Positions 34,331 through 45,860 are shown, counted from the stretch's first letter. The stretch: 64,000 bases of DNA from Aselliscus stoliczkanus (GCA_033961575.1 CM066735.1:87547449-87611448), one strand, 5' to 3'. Program-made: numbers and translations. Notes: generated by a model not told the origin, from the letters alone.

Positions 34331-34964
34331 GCTATCATGTCTTAAAGACACACCCGTTGTTTTGATGTTGGATGGAGACAATGTGATTTGTCCTTGGCAT
34401 GAACTCAGGGCAGGATCTTCAAAGGCGGGGAGCAGGGCTACGCTAATTATAGAGCATAAGTTCTGGAGGAAGATACACTTGAGTGTGAAGTCCGGACTCT
34501 ATCGTTCACTGGCTGGGCCCACAGCACAGGAACTCACCTCCCTGTGTATCTGATGGCTTTTCGGTGAAGGAAGCGTAATAGCATGTTTATGGCAATGTGC
34601 TCATAAAGTAATATAGCATATGAGAGAGTGCTTAGCACACAGCTGGTACAATTTAAGGTGAAGCTGTGGCACACATATGCATGACTTATAAAAAGCCCTC
34701 TCCAAGCTTGGTGAGAGAGCAGGAGAAGAGAATGAGAGGAAGTGATAATATAAACGGGGCGGGACCCTGGGAGGTGTTCCACCTGCATTCCACTTAGCAT
34801 GCCTGCGTGCATCACTGAATGAGGGTGAGATGAGGGACACAAATCTGTATTCTCACGACTTTCAGGGCCTTCGTGCGTGCAGCTAGTGTTTATATGTGAT
34901 TTTCCCCTAATGCCCTGGCTTTGGAACTTAATTACCACCTCACCCCAAGCTAAATAAGGGCCCT
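34331..34964. other. Unassigned sequence
   Basis: A 144-codon minus-strand frame (34534-34968), the longest in the window, has no recognised domain, a mixed hydrophobic composition and no splice-flank support. Treated as chance. Confidence 0.4.
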
Positions 34965-35691
34965 TCATGTTATTTCCCCCGAAACCAAATTCCTATGTAC
35001 AGGCTGTTATTATGATTATGTCTATAACTGAGCAGCAAGGCTCCTTATCCCAGCTGCTGGATAGATGTTTGCTGTTGCTAGCTTACTCAGATGAGCACGT
35101 ACTCTCTCTCTCTTGCGTGTATGCACACGGGTATGCTCTCTCTTTCTGGGTTGGTTGTTAACTTCATTGTCTCTCGCCTCCAAACCCACCCTGCTTAGAG
35201 GAGGGGGGCTGGGACTCTACAGATCACGCTTCTCCTGGGCGTGCAGGCTCCCTCTTAAGTCCGCCTGTAGAGGGTGCCCCCTGCTGATTGGAGGCAGAAG
35301 GAGGAGAGGGAACGGGCTCCTTATCTGTTTCTTACTCTGTCAGCATGGCCCCAGAGTTATTCCTGGGAGCCTGGGAGCCTGGGAGCAGTAACTGGCTCCA
35401 GTAAGAGCGACTGGCTCCATTTTGCAGTTTCTCTATATTCCCAGCATCTGTTTCTTTGTGCCCCCTTCAGAGATACCAGCATGGCCAGCAGTCCAGGGTG
35501 CCCTCCTCAGGGGCCCTGGGATCCCCCTCTGAAAGGCCCATCATCCAAGTATTTACATTTTCATTATCCTGACTTCTTCTTCTCTTTGTTCCCCCAGCCT
35601 TAAAGGGATAGCTGTGTCCTGCAATTTACTACCTCTGTGAACCTCAGCATCCTTTTGTACCTCTTGGATTGTCCAATTCCTGGTTAGCAAG
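34965..35691. repeat. Possible old LTR-like repeat, unassigned
   Basis: GC-richer stretch with CTCCTCAGGGGCCCTGGGAT, TTCTCTTTGTTCCCCCAGCC and GTACCTCTTGGATTGTCCAA, in the style of LTR U3/U5 text, abutting the clearer LTR at 35692. A triple GGGAGCCT tandem lies at about 35366-35387. Family not determined; plus-strand frames of 64-109 codons are not recognised. Confidence 0.35.
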
Positions 35692-36143
35692 TGATGGGGT
35701 TCAGGAACCGCTCCCCCAACATATGCCACCTTGGCATACTGAATATTTTAACCTGCAGGAGTTTGAGGAAATGGGAGAAGCAGAAAGCTCACTCTGATCT
35801 CCTCTCCCTGTCACCCTTTTCCCCTGAAACAGGCCCTAAGAGCCTCAGGTGAGAGGTGCCCTCCCTATATCCAGAGGAGGGGAGCTTCCTTATCTCCAAA
35901 CACAGACTAATTAACCTCTCCTATTCCTCCATGACTGCCCACTCTTCATCACATCTCACATAAAAATACACAAGTCGGTTTCTTCAGTTCTCCTTTTGCT
36001 TAGGAAGGCTCCGTGACACATAAAATTTGTATTAACTAAATCTGTATGCTTTTCTCCTGTTAATGTTTTTGTCAGTTTAATTTTCAGGCCCAGCCAGGGA
36101 CCCTAAGAGGGTTGCGTAAAACCTTCTCTTCCCCTATGCAAGT
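35692..36143 (+). mobile_element. ERV1-like solo LTR
   Basis: Resembles a class I endogenous-retrovirus LTR. It starts near TGATGGGGTTCAGG, carries CATAAAATTTGTATTAACTA, AATCTGTATGCTTTTCTCCT, TTTAATTTTCAGGCCCAGCC and AGGGACCCTAAGAGGGTTGC, and ends near CCCCTATGCA. This order matches MER-type ERV1 LTRs. No internal gag, pol or env sequence lies beside it, so it is a solo LTR or fragment. Exact ends and target duplication are uncertain. Confidence 0.6.
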
Positions 36144-36596
36144 CTTCATACTAATTCTTTCAATTAAAGTAACTTGCGTAGCTTCTGTCTCCTGACAGGC
36201 CCTGACTTCATACTCTTTTTCCTCTTCTGTGGACAAAGTCTGTCACTATGATCATAAGGATGTATGAGCATGTCCTACTTTTTTTTCCCAGCTAAATGCT
36301 ATCAATAAATTATCAACATATCCTGACATTTCTTTCATAGATCTTCCTTGTCCAGCATGTAAATACAGGATCGAAAAAAAAGAAATAGAGCACATCAAAT
36401 CATGTAATTTGCTACGTGAGAGAGAAATTAACCACTGAGCTCATTCCTGGGCACATCCACCAGGGCAGCGAAAGTCAGATAAAACACAGATGACTCCACT
36501 AACAAAGATAAACACATGCGAGGCCTTGCAGGAGCCATTTGCTCCAAGTCTAGGGTGCAGGCCTTTTGTAGCAACAGAGCAACAACTAACTATGTC
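36144..36596. other. Unassigned sequence
   Basis: No gene or repeat family recognised. Confidence 0.5.
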
Positions 36597-36613
36597 AAAA
36601 GAACAGGATCCCT

Positions 36614-37032
36614 GGGCTGGCCGAGTGGCGCATTGGTTAAGAGCTGGCTTGGGACGCCAGCAGCCCCGGTTCGGATCCCACATGAGGGCCAGTGACACTG
36701 CCCTCTACAGCTAACAACAGCTCCCCCTGGAGCTGGGCTGTGCGAGTCCCAGTGACGGTGTAGGCTGCAGCCCCTGCTGCAGTGGGCTGCCATAGGCTAC
36801 AGTGAGTGGCCTGCAGCCAGCGTGAGCTGCCAATAGCCTCGGTGAGTGACCATCCAGAGGCCAGCGACCGATCTGCCTCATCCGGGAAGAGCGCAATGAT
36901 AATACCAACATGGGCCAGTGAAGCAACGTCCTCCACAACTAGACTGAAGAACAAAAAGGCAGCAACTTGTCTGTTCCCCTTTCCTATTCCCCAACGCTGT
37001 TCCCCTCCCCCAATTCCCCAATAAAATCTTAA
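36614..37032 (+). mobile_element. Full-length VES-like SINE (about 419 bp)
   Basis: Perfect 17-bp target-site duplication AAAAGAACAGGATCCCT at 36597-36613 and 37033-37049. The order is head GGGCTGGCCGAGTGGCGCAT, GGTTCGGATCCCACATGAGG (box-B-like), module ending CTCTACAGCTAACAAC, GC-rich body, ACTAGACTGAAGAACAAAAA, and tail CCAATTCCCCAATAAAATCT. The body has only one GCAGCCAGCGTGAGC unit, whereas the copies at 6427 and 52577 have two, which explains its shorter length. All five frames of 67-105 codons here are SINE shadows. Confidence 0.92.
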
Positions 37033-37049
37033 AAAAGAACAGGATCCCT

Positions 37050-38334
37050 CACATCATAGCAACATTTGACAGGCTTAACTTCCCCTGCTGCCTGCTCTTA
37101 GAAAAGGTGCAATACAATACAACACATTGCAATACAAAAGGAGGCCATATTATATCAGATCCACTTTAGAGGTACTGACCACTACCATGCCCATCCCCAC
37201 CTCACCTCCAATGCTGTCAGTCTTATCCTTTATAAATACAGCGGGAGACCTGGGATGAAATCTTCCCTGCTTATTGGTTACCACCTGCCTCTTCCACCTA
37301 GGTGAGTTGAAGGAAGGACAGGTTGATCCACAGCATCTCCAATCACATTCAGCTCTCATTCTTCTGGAAGGATTCCTGCAGAATTTGTCAGGACTTCATG
37401 TCACAGATGAAGTGACTGTCACGCAATCCATGGTGTGGCTCACCCACATGCCAGCCCCAACATGACTGGTGGGTGAGGCATGTCTAGTGGATCAGTGGAC
37501 ATCCTGACTTGGAGCAGCCATCACAACGTGGATCAGCAGACTCCATATTGCCCGTACTCTTCAGCCTGTGGCCTGGACCTTCTTCCCTAGGCCATGTGAG
37601 CCATGCGCCTTTGAGTAACTGGGATATGTAGGCCTATGGTTTCTGGCTTCGGTTTCATATGCTGTTAATTCTGGACTTCATAGGCAGTAGTTTCCTCAAT
37701 GTTCAAAAACCCAGTCTCCTTTCCTTCCCAAATCATTGCTCTCATTAATACCCATAAATATAGTTGAAGCTGTCCATGTTCCACCCTTGTCCCTCAGCCT
37801 TTCCAATGCTAGCCTCCAACTGCCATGATCTCTTCACATGAGGATTTTCTCCCAAAACTATCTGTCTGGGCATGGCAGCCCAGGAACATCTGGATATTAG
37901 GTCATCCTGAGAGGATTCCTCAACCAGTGGCTGATAGAGTCCGGGGGATAATATTGATTACATGGTCTTAGCTGTTCCCAGAATTCCCCCATAGGCTCCA
38001 GCATCCATAGTTATCCACAACTGGCTCAGGAACACGCCCTTTCCTTACTTTCCCTATCTTCTTCTCCCTTCCTCTTACTGGTATTCCCAAACAAACTACT
38101 TGCTCTCAAATCCTTGTCCCAGGGTCACTCTTGGTGAACTAAAACTAAAGACACTAGAAAATCACCTTTTGTCCAGCTCCAGTCACTTTAGTCTTTTCAG
38201 CAAATGAATCAATTTTATGTACATATAGATGTAGTTATACATAAATATGTATTCCCAGGATATGTTAATTGGAATTATAAATAACAATATAAGAAGGCTA
38301 ACATTTGTGTTTTCATGTATTTTGCTTTTGTGCT
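37050..38334. other. Unassigned sequence
   Basis: No gene or repeat family recognised. A local AATACAATACAACACATTGC repeat lies near 37110. Frames under 75 codons only. Confidence 0.45.
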
Positions 38335-38455
38335 GCTTCTGTCTATCCTGAAGGTTGAAAAGATGTTCAAAGGCCAGGAGTGCATCGCCTCTTTCTTCTA
38401 TAATTTTCCACGATGCCTGGCATGATGCTCTGCAAGGTAAATATTCACTCAGAGC
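38335..38455 (+). mobile_element. L2 LINE 3' end fragment
   Basis: AAAGGCCAGGAGTGCATCGC, ATGCCTGGCATGATGCTCTG and CAAGGTAAATATTCACTCAG follow the L2 3' terminus. Confidence 0.6.
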
Positions 38456-39710
38456 TGACAGAGACGAGGCCATAGAGGTCATGTCCGTCTGTCTCATGGG
38501 CTTGTCAAGGGTGAGAAAGCTCCTAAGAGAAGGAAATTGTGATGCCATTTTTCAACCCTTTGAAGGATGAGCCTAGAAGACCAGAATGGAAGCTGGCATG
38601 GAGACAGGGCACCACGTCGGACCACCAGAGTCATATGGCATGTGTTAAGCCTTACATGCCAACAAGATGGGAGATGCTGCAGCATCAGATATGTTCTCTT
38701 AGCCTGTTTATGAGTGAGAGTCCAGTCAGAGGCAATCTGAGCTAGAAGAGCCAGGTGGGTCAATGTTAGGTCTATTCCTGGGAGATCTTTCTGGAAAATC
38801 TCAACCCTTTGCTAAAAATCAGTAGCCATCTGATTTATTACACACCTCAAAGTACATCACAGAACAAATGGGTGCTAATTGGTAAGGGACCAAAACAGGT
38901 AAAGGGGGTGGGCCCACCTTGACCCATCATCCTGTACTCCAGAAGTAAAGATTTGGGGGGCTAGCAGCAGAGGCAGAGAGTGGTGAATATTAGTACCTCG
39001 AACTACAAACATGCCCACCTTTGTTTCGGGCTCTCATCCCTCTCCGGGGCCCAAGGGACTTTATTTCCCTTCCTAAGTAGAACAGAGGCTGGCTTTTCAG
39101 ACATTCTAGGCCTGGAATCTTAATTAACTACTCCCCCAGGATATAAAGATTCTAAAGGACGTTCTGAATCACAGAAAGGTGAAATCACAGTGTTATTTCA
39201 GAACTGAGTATTTTGTTGCATTACTTTCTAAGCCTTTCACAACTGACAATCCAGATAAGGTATTGATTAAACAGATCACTCCGCATTACACAGATGACTC
39301 GCAGCTTGGCTGCTAACAGAGCTCACTATAACATTCTTCTGGCGCTTCCTGGTTGACTCTAGCACCTCAAGAGCAAATAGCTACTGGAAAGAAAGCTCAT
39401 GTATCAGCAGCACTCTACAGAGCGTTTGCCTCAGCTGCAGGTGCACAGGGCAGGAGTGCCCACAGAATGTAGCCGCCCACCAGTTATGAGACACTAAAAG
39501 AACATTTCTAAGGCTTTCTCTGAGGAAATCACACCAGCATATGGCTTTACATCAATCCTTCTGTTCAAGGGAACTTAAATTCTATAGCAGCTTTCTAAAA
39601 ATAATTCTGATTTGACTAGAAAGTCCAGCCCGTTACAAAGCCCAGACTGGCTTCCCCCACCCCATCACATGGGAACCTGGAGAAGCCACAACAATGACAA
39701 GCAGACAGAG
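38456..39710. other. Unassigned sequence
   Basis: No gene or repeat family recognised. The frames at 38494-38763 and 38355-38570 show no known domains. Confidence 0.45.
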
Positions 39711-40679
39711 CAATGAGTAATGTATTCAGAAATGAGTTGCAAACAGAATAATAAACAGCTGTCATATGGCCAGAAAGGTGTGAGGATTAAGAAGGGCATG
39801 GAAGGGAAACACAACAAAGACCAGAGACCTCTAAGCACCAATATGAAGGCACACACACTATATTCTCACCATCGGTCTTCCCTATCTTTTGCCCCCATCC
39901 ACACACAAATCCTTCATCCCACAGCCAGATACACAAACAATCATTTATATGAAATACAGTGAACATGGACACAAGAACCAGAACAATTGAGTCTCAGAGT
40001 GAAGTTCTAGATGATGCGATCAATTCAAAAGTATTCTGCGTATTATTTAAGGGAGAAATATGATGCTACATTTCTCACATGTGAGAAATACAATGCATTA
40101 GAATGCTTAATTAACAGTCACCTTCAGAGCTACAGGCCTACTGGAAAAGAACCATGGCAAAAGGGATACAGGAAACACATTCCATTAGGGTTATTTACTT
40201 TCCCGTTCTTTGCATGCCATGAGCCATTAAGCATAATAATGACATCACAGGTTACCAAGGATTTTACCCACTCAGAAGGAAGGTTTCAGCACTTTCTTAA
40301 GAATCAAATTAAAAATATTCTGTATTATCCCAAACTGTGCTCAAGTTTGCATTGGATTTATCATTGGTCATTTAACCTGCAGCAAGTTATAATATTAAAC
40401 ATGGCCCCTTGATATTTCTATTAATGTCTAAAGTAGCTAAATATTAAAGAGTGGCTTATTTGAAGTCAATTCTAATTCTGCTCAGTCTTTGCTCCTAAAT
40501 GCAGTTTAACATCTCCCCACTTTAGTTTTATAGCAGTTATTTTCCTTCACCCCAAAGTTGCACTTGTCCTTGACAATCTCTGGGTGTTACAAATCAGGAA
40601 TGGACAAGGGATTATTTATTATGCAGAGCATTTTTGAAAGAAGTCTGTAGACTCCTATTTGAAAGTTTTTATACACATG
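39711..40679. other. Unassigned, apparently repeat-free sequence
   Basis: A 133-codon plus frame (40011-40412) has no recognised family. AT-rich and not obviously decayed; could include conserved non-coding DNA. Confidence 0.4.
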
Positions 40680-40780
40680 CTTAAGTTTAGTAAGTAGAGT
40701 ATAAACTCCATGAAGGCTGATGCTGTTCCTTATGCATGTATATTCCTTTTGTAAGTCTCAGGATGCCAAGTAGAGGGTTG
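40680..40780 (+). mobile_element. L2-like fragment
   Basis: AGAGTATAAACTCCATGAAG and GGCTGATGCTGTTCCTTATG resemble the L2 3' segment 'agactgtaagctccatgaggg'. Short and diverged. Confidence 0.45.
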
Positions 40781-41242
40781 GAGATTTAGTTAAGGTGACC
40801 ATATTTTCTAATAAGAAACCTGATGTTCACTGTAATAGGATATTTCTTGCAGGGCTGCCAAAATTGGAGTAAGCATCCATTCCCCCAGGGCTCCCAGTGT
40901 ACGATCCAGAGAAGGGCCCTGATAAAAATGGTACCAATGAGTCTCCTCCCAGAGAGCTTCCAGTATTTTCTAATTTCCTCCTCTCTCACTTCTACCTGTA
41001 ACCCACTGGTTGAAGACAGAGGTTAAGAACATAATCCTGAATGCCAGAAAGCTACATATGCAGCTCACTGATGTCAATCCTGCAAAGATGCTGCCAGATC
41101 CTCTCAATGAGGAAAGAGGCCCTAGGAATCCTCTGCAATTGGTCCCAGAACAAGGCACAGAGCAGGCCTAGGAGTTCTCTGTCTCCTAAGCTTGAGCCCT
41201 TCCTTCCTGGCCCTTCACAGACAGCTGCTCACAGGAAATGAA
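40781..41242. other. Unassigned sequence
   Basis: No gene or repeat family recognised. Confidence 0.45.
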
Positions 41243-41278
41243 GGGGTGGGGGATAGGGGGGTGGGGGGTGGGGTGGGG
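41243..41278 (+). repeat. G-rich tract with quadruplex-forming pattern
   Basis: Six runs of four to six G separated by one to three other bases (T, ATA, T, T, T), satisfying the G3+N1-7 quadruplex rule several times over. It lies in repeat-free DNA, not in an L1 3'UTR. Confidence 0.85.
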
Positions 41279-41409
41279 CACCTAGGAAATAACAAGGAAT
41301 CCTGCTCATTACTGAGAGGTATTGGTGATATACGATGGGCCCTTGCCCAGCTAATATAACTTTAGACAATTCTGGATTTCAATCGCCTTGTCTGTAAAAT
41401 GGAAATACA

Positions 41410-41741
41410 TCGATGGTTCTTAACAACACGGGTTTGAACTGCATGGGTCCATTTATATACAGATTTTTTCAATAAATACAGTATGGTAAATGTATTTTCT
41501 CCTCCTTATGATTTTCTTAATAACATTTTATTTTCTCTAGCTTACTTTATTGTAAGAATACAGTATATAATACATATAACAGAAAAATATATGTTAATCG
41601 GCTGTTTGTTATGAGTAAGGCTTCAGGTCAACAGTAGGCTATCAGTACTTAAATTCTGGGGGAGTCAAAAGTTACATGCAGATTTTTGATTGTGCTGGAG
41701 GTCGGCTCCCCTAATCCTTACGTTATTCAAGGGTCAACTGT
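41410..41741. mobile_element. Tigger-type (pogo) DNA transposon relic, non-autonomous
   Basis: Ends are TTCTTAACAACACGGGTTTG at the left and, at the right, TTATTCAAGGGTCAACTGTA, the degenerate inverted terminal repeat 'cagttgacccttgaacaaca'. The interior holds TTATGATTTTCTTAATAACA, AGCTTACTTTATTGTAAGAA and GGCTTCAGGTCAACAGTAGG, typical of the Tigger2/MER28 group. No transposase coding remains. A possible MIR fragment lies just before it (41335-41405). Confidence 0.85.
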
Positions 41742-42639
41742 ACTTAATGTCTTGATTACATTAAATATCTTCTGTTCAGACATAACGCTTTCATAATTGT
41801 TGTAATCCACTGGAACTGTTAATGAGAAAGTTCGCTTTGCTGTAGCCCAAGGAAGATTATTAAGGACAGTACCCCTCCAAGTCTAGACCAGTAAATTTCC
41901 AATCTATCAGTTGTTCCAAAGCTGTGACCTGGAGGAACCAACTTCCCAGGCAGGAAATGAATATAAACACAGTTCACATTTGCCTGTGTGTGGTCTACCC
42001 AGATGCAAACAGATTACTCAACCAGGGCAAACACATGAGATGCCAGCATCAAACCCAAATGGTGACAGGACCAATTATGACTCTGCTCGCCTTCCTGAAT
42101 TTGAAATGTCACTTACCCTGGAGAAATGCTCTGTCTGGAAAAGCCCTGCAAAAAAGAAATCACGCCAGTAGGACGTTCATTCCCATTGATTTCACATGGA
42201 GGAAGCAAAAGAGAATAGCCAACTTGCTGCGCTACGCAGCAAATCATTACATTCCTTGATTTTGGAGAAGTAGAAATCTTTACTTTAATCCAGAAGTCAC
42301 GAACTCATATGAACAAGAAGGCCCTGAAGGTAAAAGACAAATGAAGAAGGCTGGGTGGCACTGTGGGAAACTTGAGAGCATGTTTCAGTCCAGTGATCAC
42401 TTGCCATGTACGGGGCAGGGCCTAAGGATACCAGATATTTACATTTTTCAGGAGAAGCCAGACATCTAGATGATTTGTGGAAAGCTTCCTAAAATGTTTG
42501 CAGCTACAATTTCTTTTTTGTTTTTAATTACCATGCACACAAACAAGACATCCATGGACCAGGGTTGGCTTGTAAGTTGCCGAATTCCTAGGTTTCCTCC
42601 AGGTACTAAACTTATGGCCCTTGCATTTAAAGAGGATTT
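41742..42639. other. Unassigned sequence
   Basis: Two overlapping plus frames (41911-42171, 41924-42259) have no recognised domains. No repeat family recognised. Confidence 0.45.
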
Positions 42640-43713
42640 TATGAATTTGACCTCAAAGGAAAGGGAACTAAAAGCTAAAATAAATGAATGGGACTATATC
42701 AAACTAAAAAGCTTCTGCACAGCACAAGAAAGCAACAACAAATAAAGAGGCAATCAACTGAATGGGAGAAGATTTTTGCAAACAATGCCTCCAATAAGGG
42801 ACTAATATCCAAAATGTATAAGGAACTTATACAACTCAACAACAAAAAGACAAACAATCCAATTAAAAAAATGGGCAGAGGACCTGAACAGACATTTCTC
42901 CAAAGAGGACATACAGATGGCCAATAGACATATGAAAAGATGCCCAACATCACTAATCATCAGAGAAATGTATAAAAACCACAATGAGATATCACCTCAC
43001 ACCAGTTAGAATGGCTATCACCAACAAGACAAATAATAACAAGTGTTGGAGAGGCTGTGGAGAAAAAGGAACCCTCATAAACTGTTGGTGGGAATGCAGA
43101 CTGGTGCAGCTGCTACAGAAGGCAGTGTGGAGGTTCCTCAAAAAATTACAAATAGAATTACCATATGACCCAGCAATCGCCCTTCTGAGTGTCTACCAAA
43201 AAAAAATCTGAAAACATTTATCGTAAAGATATATGTGCTCTGATGTTCATTGCAGCTTTATTTATGGTGGCCAAGACATGGGAACCAAAGCGTCTTTTGA
43301 TAGATGACTGAATAAAGAAGTTGTGGTATATACACACAATGGAATACTATTCTGCCATCAGGAAAGATGAAATAGTGCCATTTATGACAACATGGATGGA
43401 TCTTCAAATTATAATGCTAAGCGAAATAAGTTAGACAGAAAAAGTCAAGAACTATATGATTTCACTGATATGTCATATAAAAACTGAAAACATTGAAGGA
43501 ACAAGAGAAACAAATACTCATATACAGACAATAGTTTAGTGGTCACCAGAGGGTGGGGAGGAGGGTGGGGTGGTAGATAAGGGTAAAAGGGATCAAATAT
43601 ATGGTGATGGAAGAAGTGGTGAACACACTATGTAATATATAGATGATGTATTATAGAACTGTACACCTGAAACCTATGTAACTTTACTAACAATTATCAC
43701 CCCAATAAACTTT
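42640..43713 (+). mobile_element. 5'-truncated L1: ORF2 C-terminus and 3'UTR
   Basis: The last approximately 560 bp of ORF2, then the 3'UTR. Recognisable stretches include AATGGGACTATATCAAACTA, CAACTCAACAACAAAAAGAC and GGGCAGAGGACCTGAACAGA. The Cys/His-rich C-terminal end reads [20 protein letters not shown] at about 43040-43105. The 3'UTR contains GGTCACCAGAGGGTGGGGAG and ends GAAACCTATGTAACTTTACT … CAATAAACTTTAATTAAATA. Frameshifts and stops make it non-functional. The tail is a TG array rather than poly-A. It shares its 3'UTR type with 48875-49153. Confidence 0.9.
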
Positions 43714-43721
43714 AATTAAAT

Positions 43722-43744
43722 ATGTGTGTGTGCGTGCGTGCGTG

Positions 43745-43787
<43 letters not shown>
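43722..43787. repeat. (TG)n/(CGTG)n microsatellite at an L1 tail
   Basis: TG units, a CGTGCGTGCGTGCATG interruption, then about 20 TG. It directly continues the L1 3' end. Confidence 0.95.
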
Positions 43788-43788
<1 letters not shown>

Positions 43789-43829
43789 AAAAGAGTCAAA
43801 TTCCAATGGTTTCAGTGTAAATAGGGTAT

Positions 43830-44045
43830 AGTAGAAAGGTATCAGCCTTGGAGTCAGGAAACCTGTATATTTATCCTGGACCTGCCATACTCTTATAGGG
43901 AGAAGATGGGCAACTCACTTTGCTTTCTGGAGTCCATTTCCTTCTGTTCAAAACGGAGCTAAACTGCAAAACTATTTTGAGAATTACATTAAAATAGGCT
44001 AAAATACATGAAAAGCACTCAGTGCAATGCCTGATATATCACACC
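43830..44045 (+). mobile_element. MIR SINE relic
   Basis: TCAGCCTTGGAGTCAGGAAA, ATTTATCCTGGACCTGCC, GGGCAACTCACTTTGCTTTC and GAAAAGCACTCAGTGCAATG follow MIR. Confidence 0.75.
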
Positions 44046-44094
44046 ATGATACACTACATGTGTGTATTCCCTCAACTGAAAATTTGAGATAATA

Positions 44095-44205
44095 ATTTCA
44101 CCTCAAAGGAACTGTCATTTGAATTAAATGGCATTGTACATGCAAGGAGCTTAGCACCATGCCTGACAGAGAGTAAGTACTCAGTAAGCGTTTGTTGTTT
44201 TTATT
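44095..44205 (+). mobile_element. MIR SINE 3' fragment
   Basis: TTTGAATTAAATGGCATTGT, GGAGCTTAGCACCATGCCTG and AGTAAGTACTCAGTAAGCGT match the MIR tail. Perhaps part of the preceding MIR, or a second copy. Confidence 0.6.
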
Positions 44206-44793
44206 TTCTGTAACCAAGAAACATGTTTTTAAATCCTACATTTTACCGACATAGACACAGAGATCCAGAGAAAAAGGCAATGTAGTCATGTATCTGCTAG
44301 TGTGTTAGCAATGTCAGAATCAAGAAACAAACAGGTTGCCTGGCTCCTGACCAGTAACTTTTCCATGCAGCTCTAATCTCTACTCAACTCTTGACTCATA
44401 CATAATGTGCTCTTTCTCTGTATTAGTTTCACTAACATCTTCAATATTAACCAACAGGCTGGTGTTATTTTTGCTCTTGTCAATGACTGGTCTAACTGAT
44501 ATGACTGTCTTAATTTACTGATAAAGGGAGAAGGGGCAAAGGGAAACACACTAACAGGCTTTCTCTATTACATAAAATCCAAAGGATCAACTAATTTTCT
44601 TAAAAAAATAAACTTAATGTATGAAGTGGCCTGCATTCTGACTCATTATATAAAATTAGAATTTTCTTCTCTTTGTCTATGACAATCCTGAAACCAACAG
44701 GCTCATGGTCACAAACAGTAATGTTTGACATCTGTAGGAAAAGAATGTTATTCTATTTAATAGACAAACAAAATTATCCCAAGCCACTGTTTG
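44206..44793. other. Unassigned sequence
   Basis: No gene or repeat family recognised. Confidence 0.5.
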
Positions 44794-45123
44794 GGTAAAC
44801 AAGGCTTATGTATATCAACATTGTCAAGGTAAAACCCTCAGGCATCTATAAAATCAAAACTACATAAAATGTTTGGAATCCAAGGCAAGAGACAATATTG
44901 TAAAGAATCAACAAAAGTGGCAGTTCCCAAAGCAGGAATTTCACTTTAAATGTAGGTCGGTAAACAAGGCTTATGTATATCAACATTGTCAAGGTAAAAC
45001 TCTCAGGCATCTATAAAATCAAAACTACATAAAATGTTTGGAATCCAAGGCAAGAGACAATATTGTAAAGAATCAACAAAAGCGGCAGTTCCCAAACCAG
45101 GAATTTCACTTTAAATGTAGGTG
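44794..45123. repeat. 165-bp tandem duplication, two units
   Basis: Unit 1 is 44794-44958 and unit 2 is 44959-45123, abutting without spacer. They differ at only about four positions: C/T in AAAACCCTCAGG, T/C in AAGTGGCAG, G/C in AAAGCAGG, and the last base. The unit is not a known repeat family, so this is a local segmental event. Confidence 0.97.
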
Positions 45124-45599
45124 GGAAAACGGGGCCCGATTTGTTAAAATTTGTTCATTGCCTGGTCTCTCTCATTCATGTGCACTCCATTCCCTTTGAT
45201 CTCACCTATTCTTCACATCCTGTCTCCCATTAGGTCCTAATGCTCCAATATTGCCCCTTCTCTCTGAAGTTCACACTCAGAGAGAAGATCTGTCTGTTCA
45301 GAAAGTCTATGTTAAGCACACACAGTGTCACCATTTAACCAGGCTCTTGGAAGACCCATAAAGAGTCTTGGTTCTTCTCTCAGAGTTCCCTCTGTCTGCT
45401 GCTTCTCTCAAGTTTTCCAAGTTTCACGTTTGTTTAAAGACTTAACTAACTAGGGGTCAGGCATTGACCTGACCCATTAAGGCTCATTCACTCAACAAAT
45501 GGAAATCTTGGGTGGCCATTTTTATTTTTATCTAGGTTGGTTTTTAGCTTTAAAACTGAAGAAATACCAATAGTAATAAATTTTAAAGTCCTCAAGGCT
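45124..45599. other. Unassigned sequence
   Basis: 45170-45430 has a pyrimidine-rich, L2-like flavour (CTCACCTATTCTTCACATCC) but was not assigned. Confidence 0.4.
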
Positions 45600-45860
45600 T
45601 GCCTCAAATCATCTTCTCTATCTACTTACCCCTGATTCTAGGGGGTTAATCTCTCCTTGGCAATGTGCTCTGCCTCACCACAATTTGTTTTTACTAGTAT
45701 TAAATATGTATTTCTTTACCTCCTAAATTACATTTTAAGCTCCTTGAAAGAAGGGACAAAGTACTGTTGGCATTTGGAAACATTTTCCCCTAGTGAACAC
45801 TTAATAGAATGTCCTGTACTTAGCGGGTATCCTCGGAATAACTTGTTGAATTGAATTATG
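45600..45860 (+). mobile_element. L2 LINE 3' end fragment
   Basis: TACATTTTAAGCTCCTTGAA, AATGTCCTGTACTTAGCGGG and AACTTGTTGAATTGAA correspond to the L2 terminus. Confidence 0.6.

Noticed and set aside
34534..34968. 144-codon minus-strand open frame, the longest in the window
   Set aside because: No recognised domain, no good splice context and unremarkable composition; frames of this length occur by chance in 64 kb.
35692..36143. Functional endogenous retrovirus
   Set aside because: Only LTR-like sequence; no gag, pol or env reading was found on either side.
36614..36690. Possible tRNA gene at the SINE head
   Set aside because: The promoter boxes and tRNA-like start are part of the SINE; no mature tRNA cloverleaf with an intact acceptor stem, and the insertion has target duplications.
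36637..36954. 105-codon frame rich in A, G, S, L and overlapping frames on both strands
   Set aside because: They are translations of the GC-rich VES-like SINE body, and similar frames appear in the copies at 6625 and 52761.
40011..40412. 133-codon plus frame
   Set aside because: No family resemblance, average composition and no splice support; listed as unassigned sequence.
44794..45123. CRISPR-like or satellite array
   Set aside because: Only two units with no spacer, in a mammalian genome; a simple tandem duplication.
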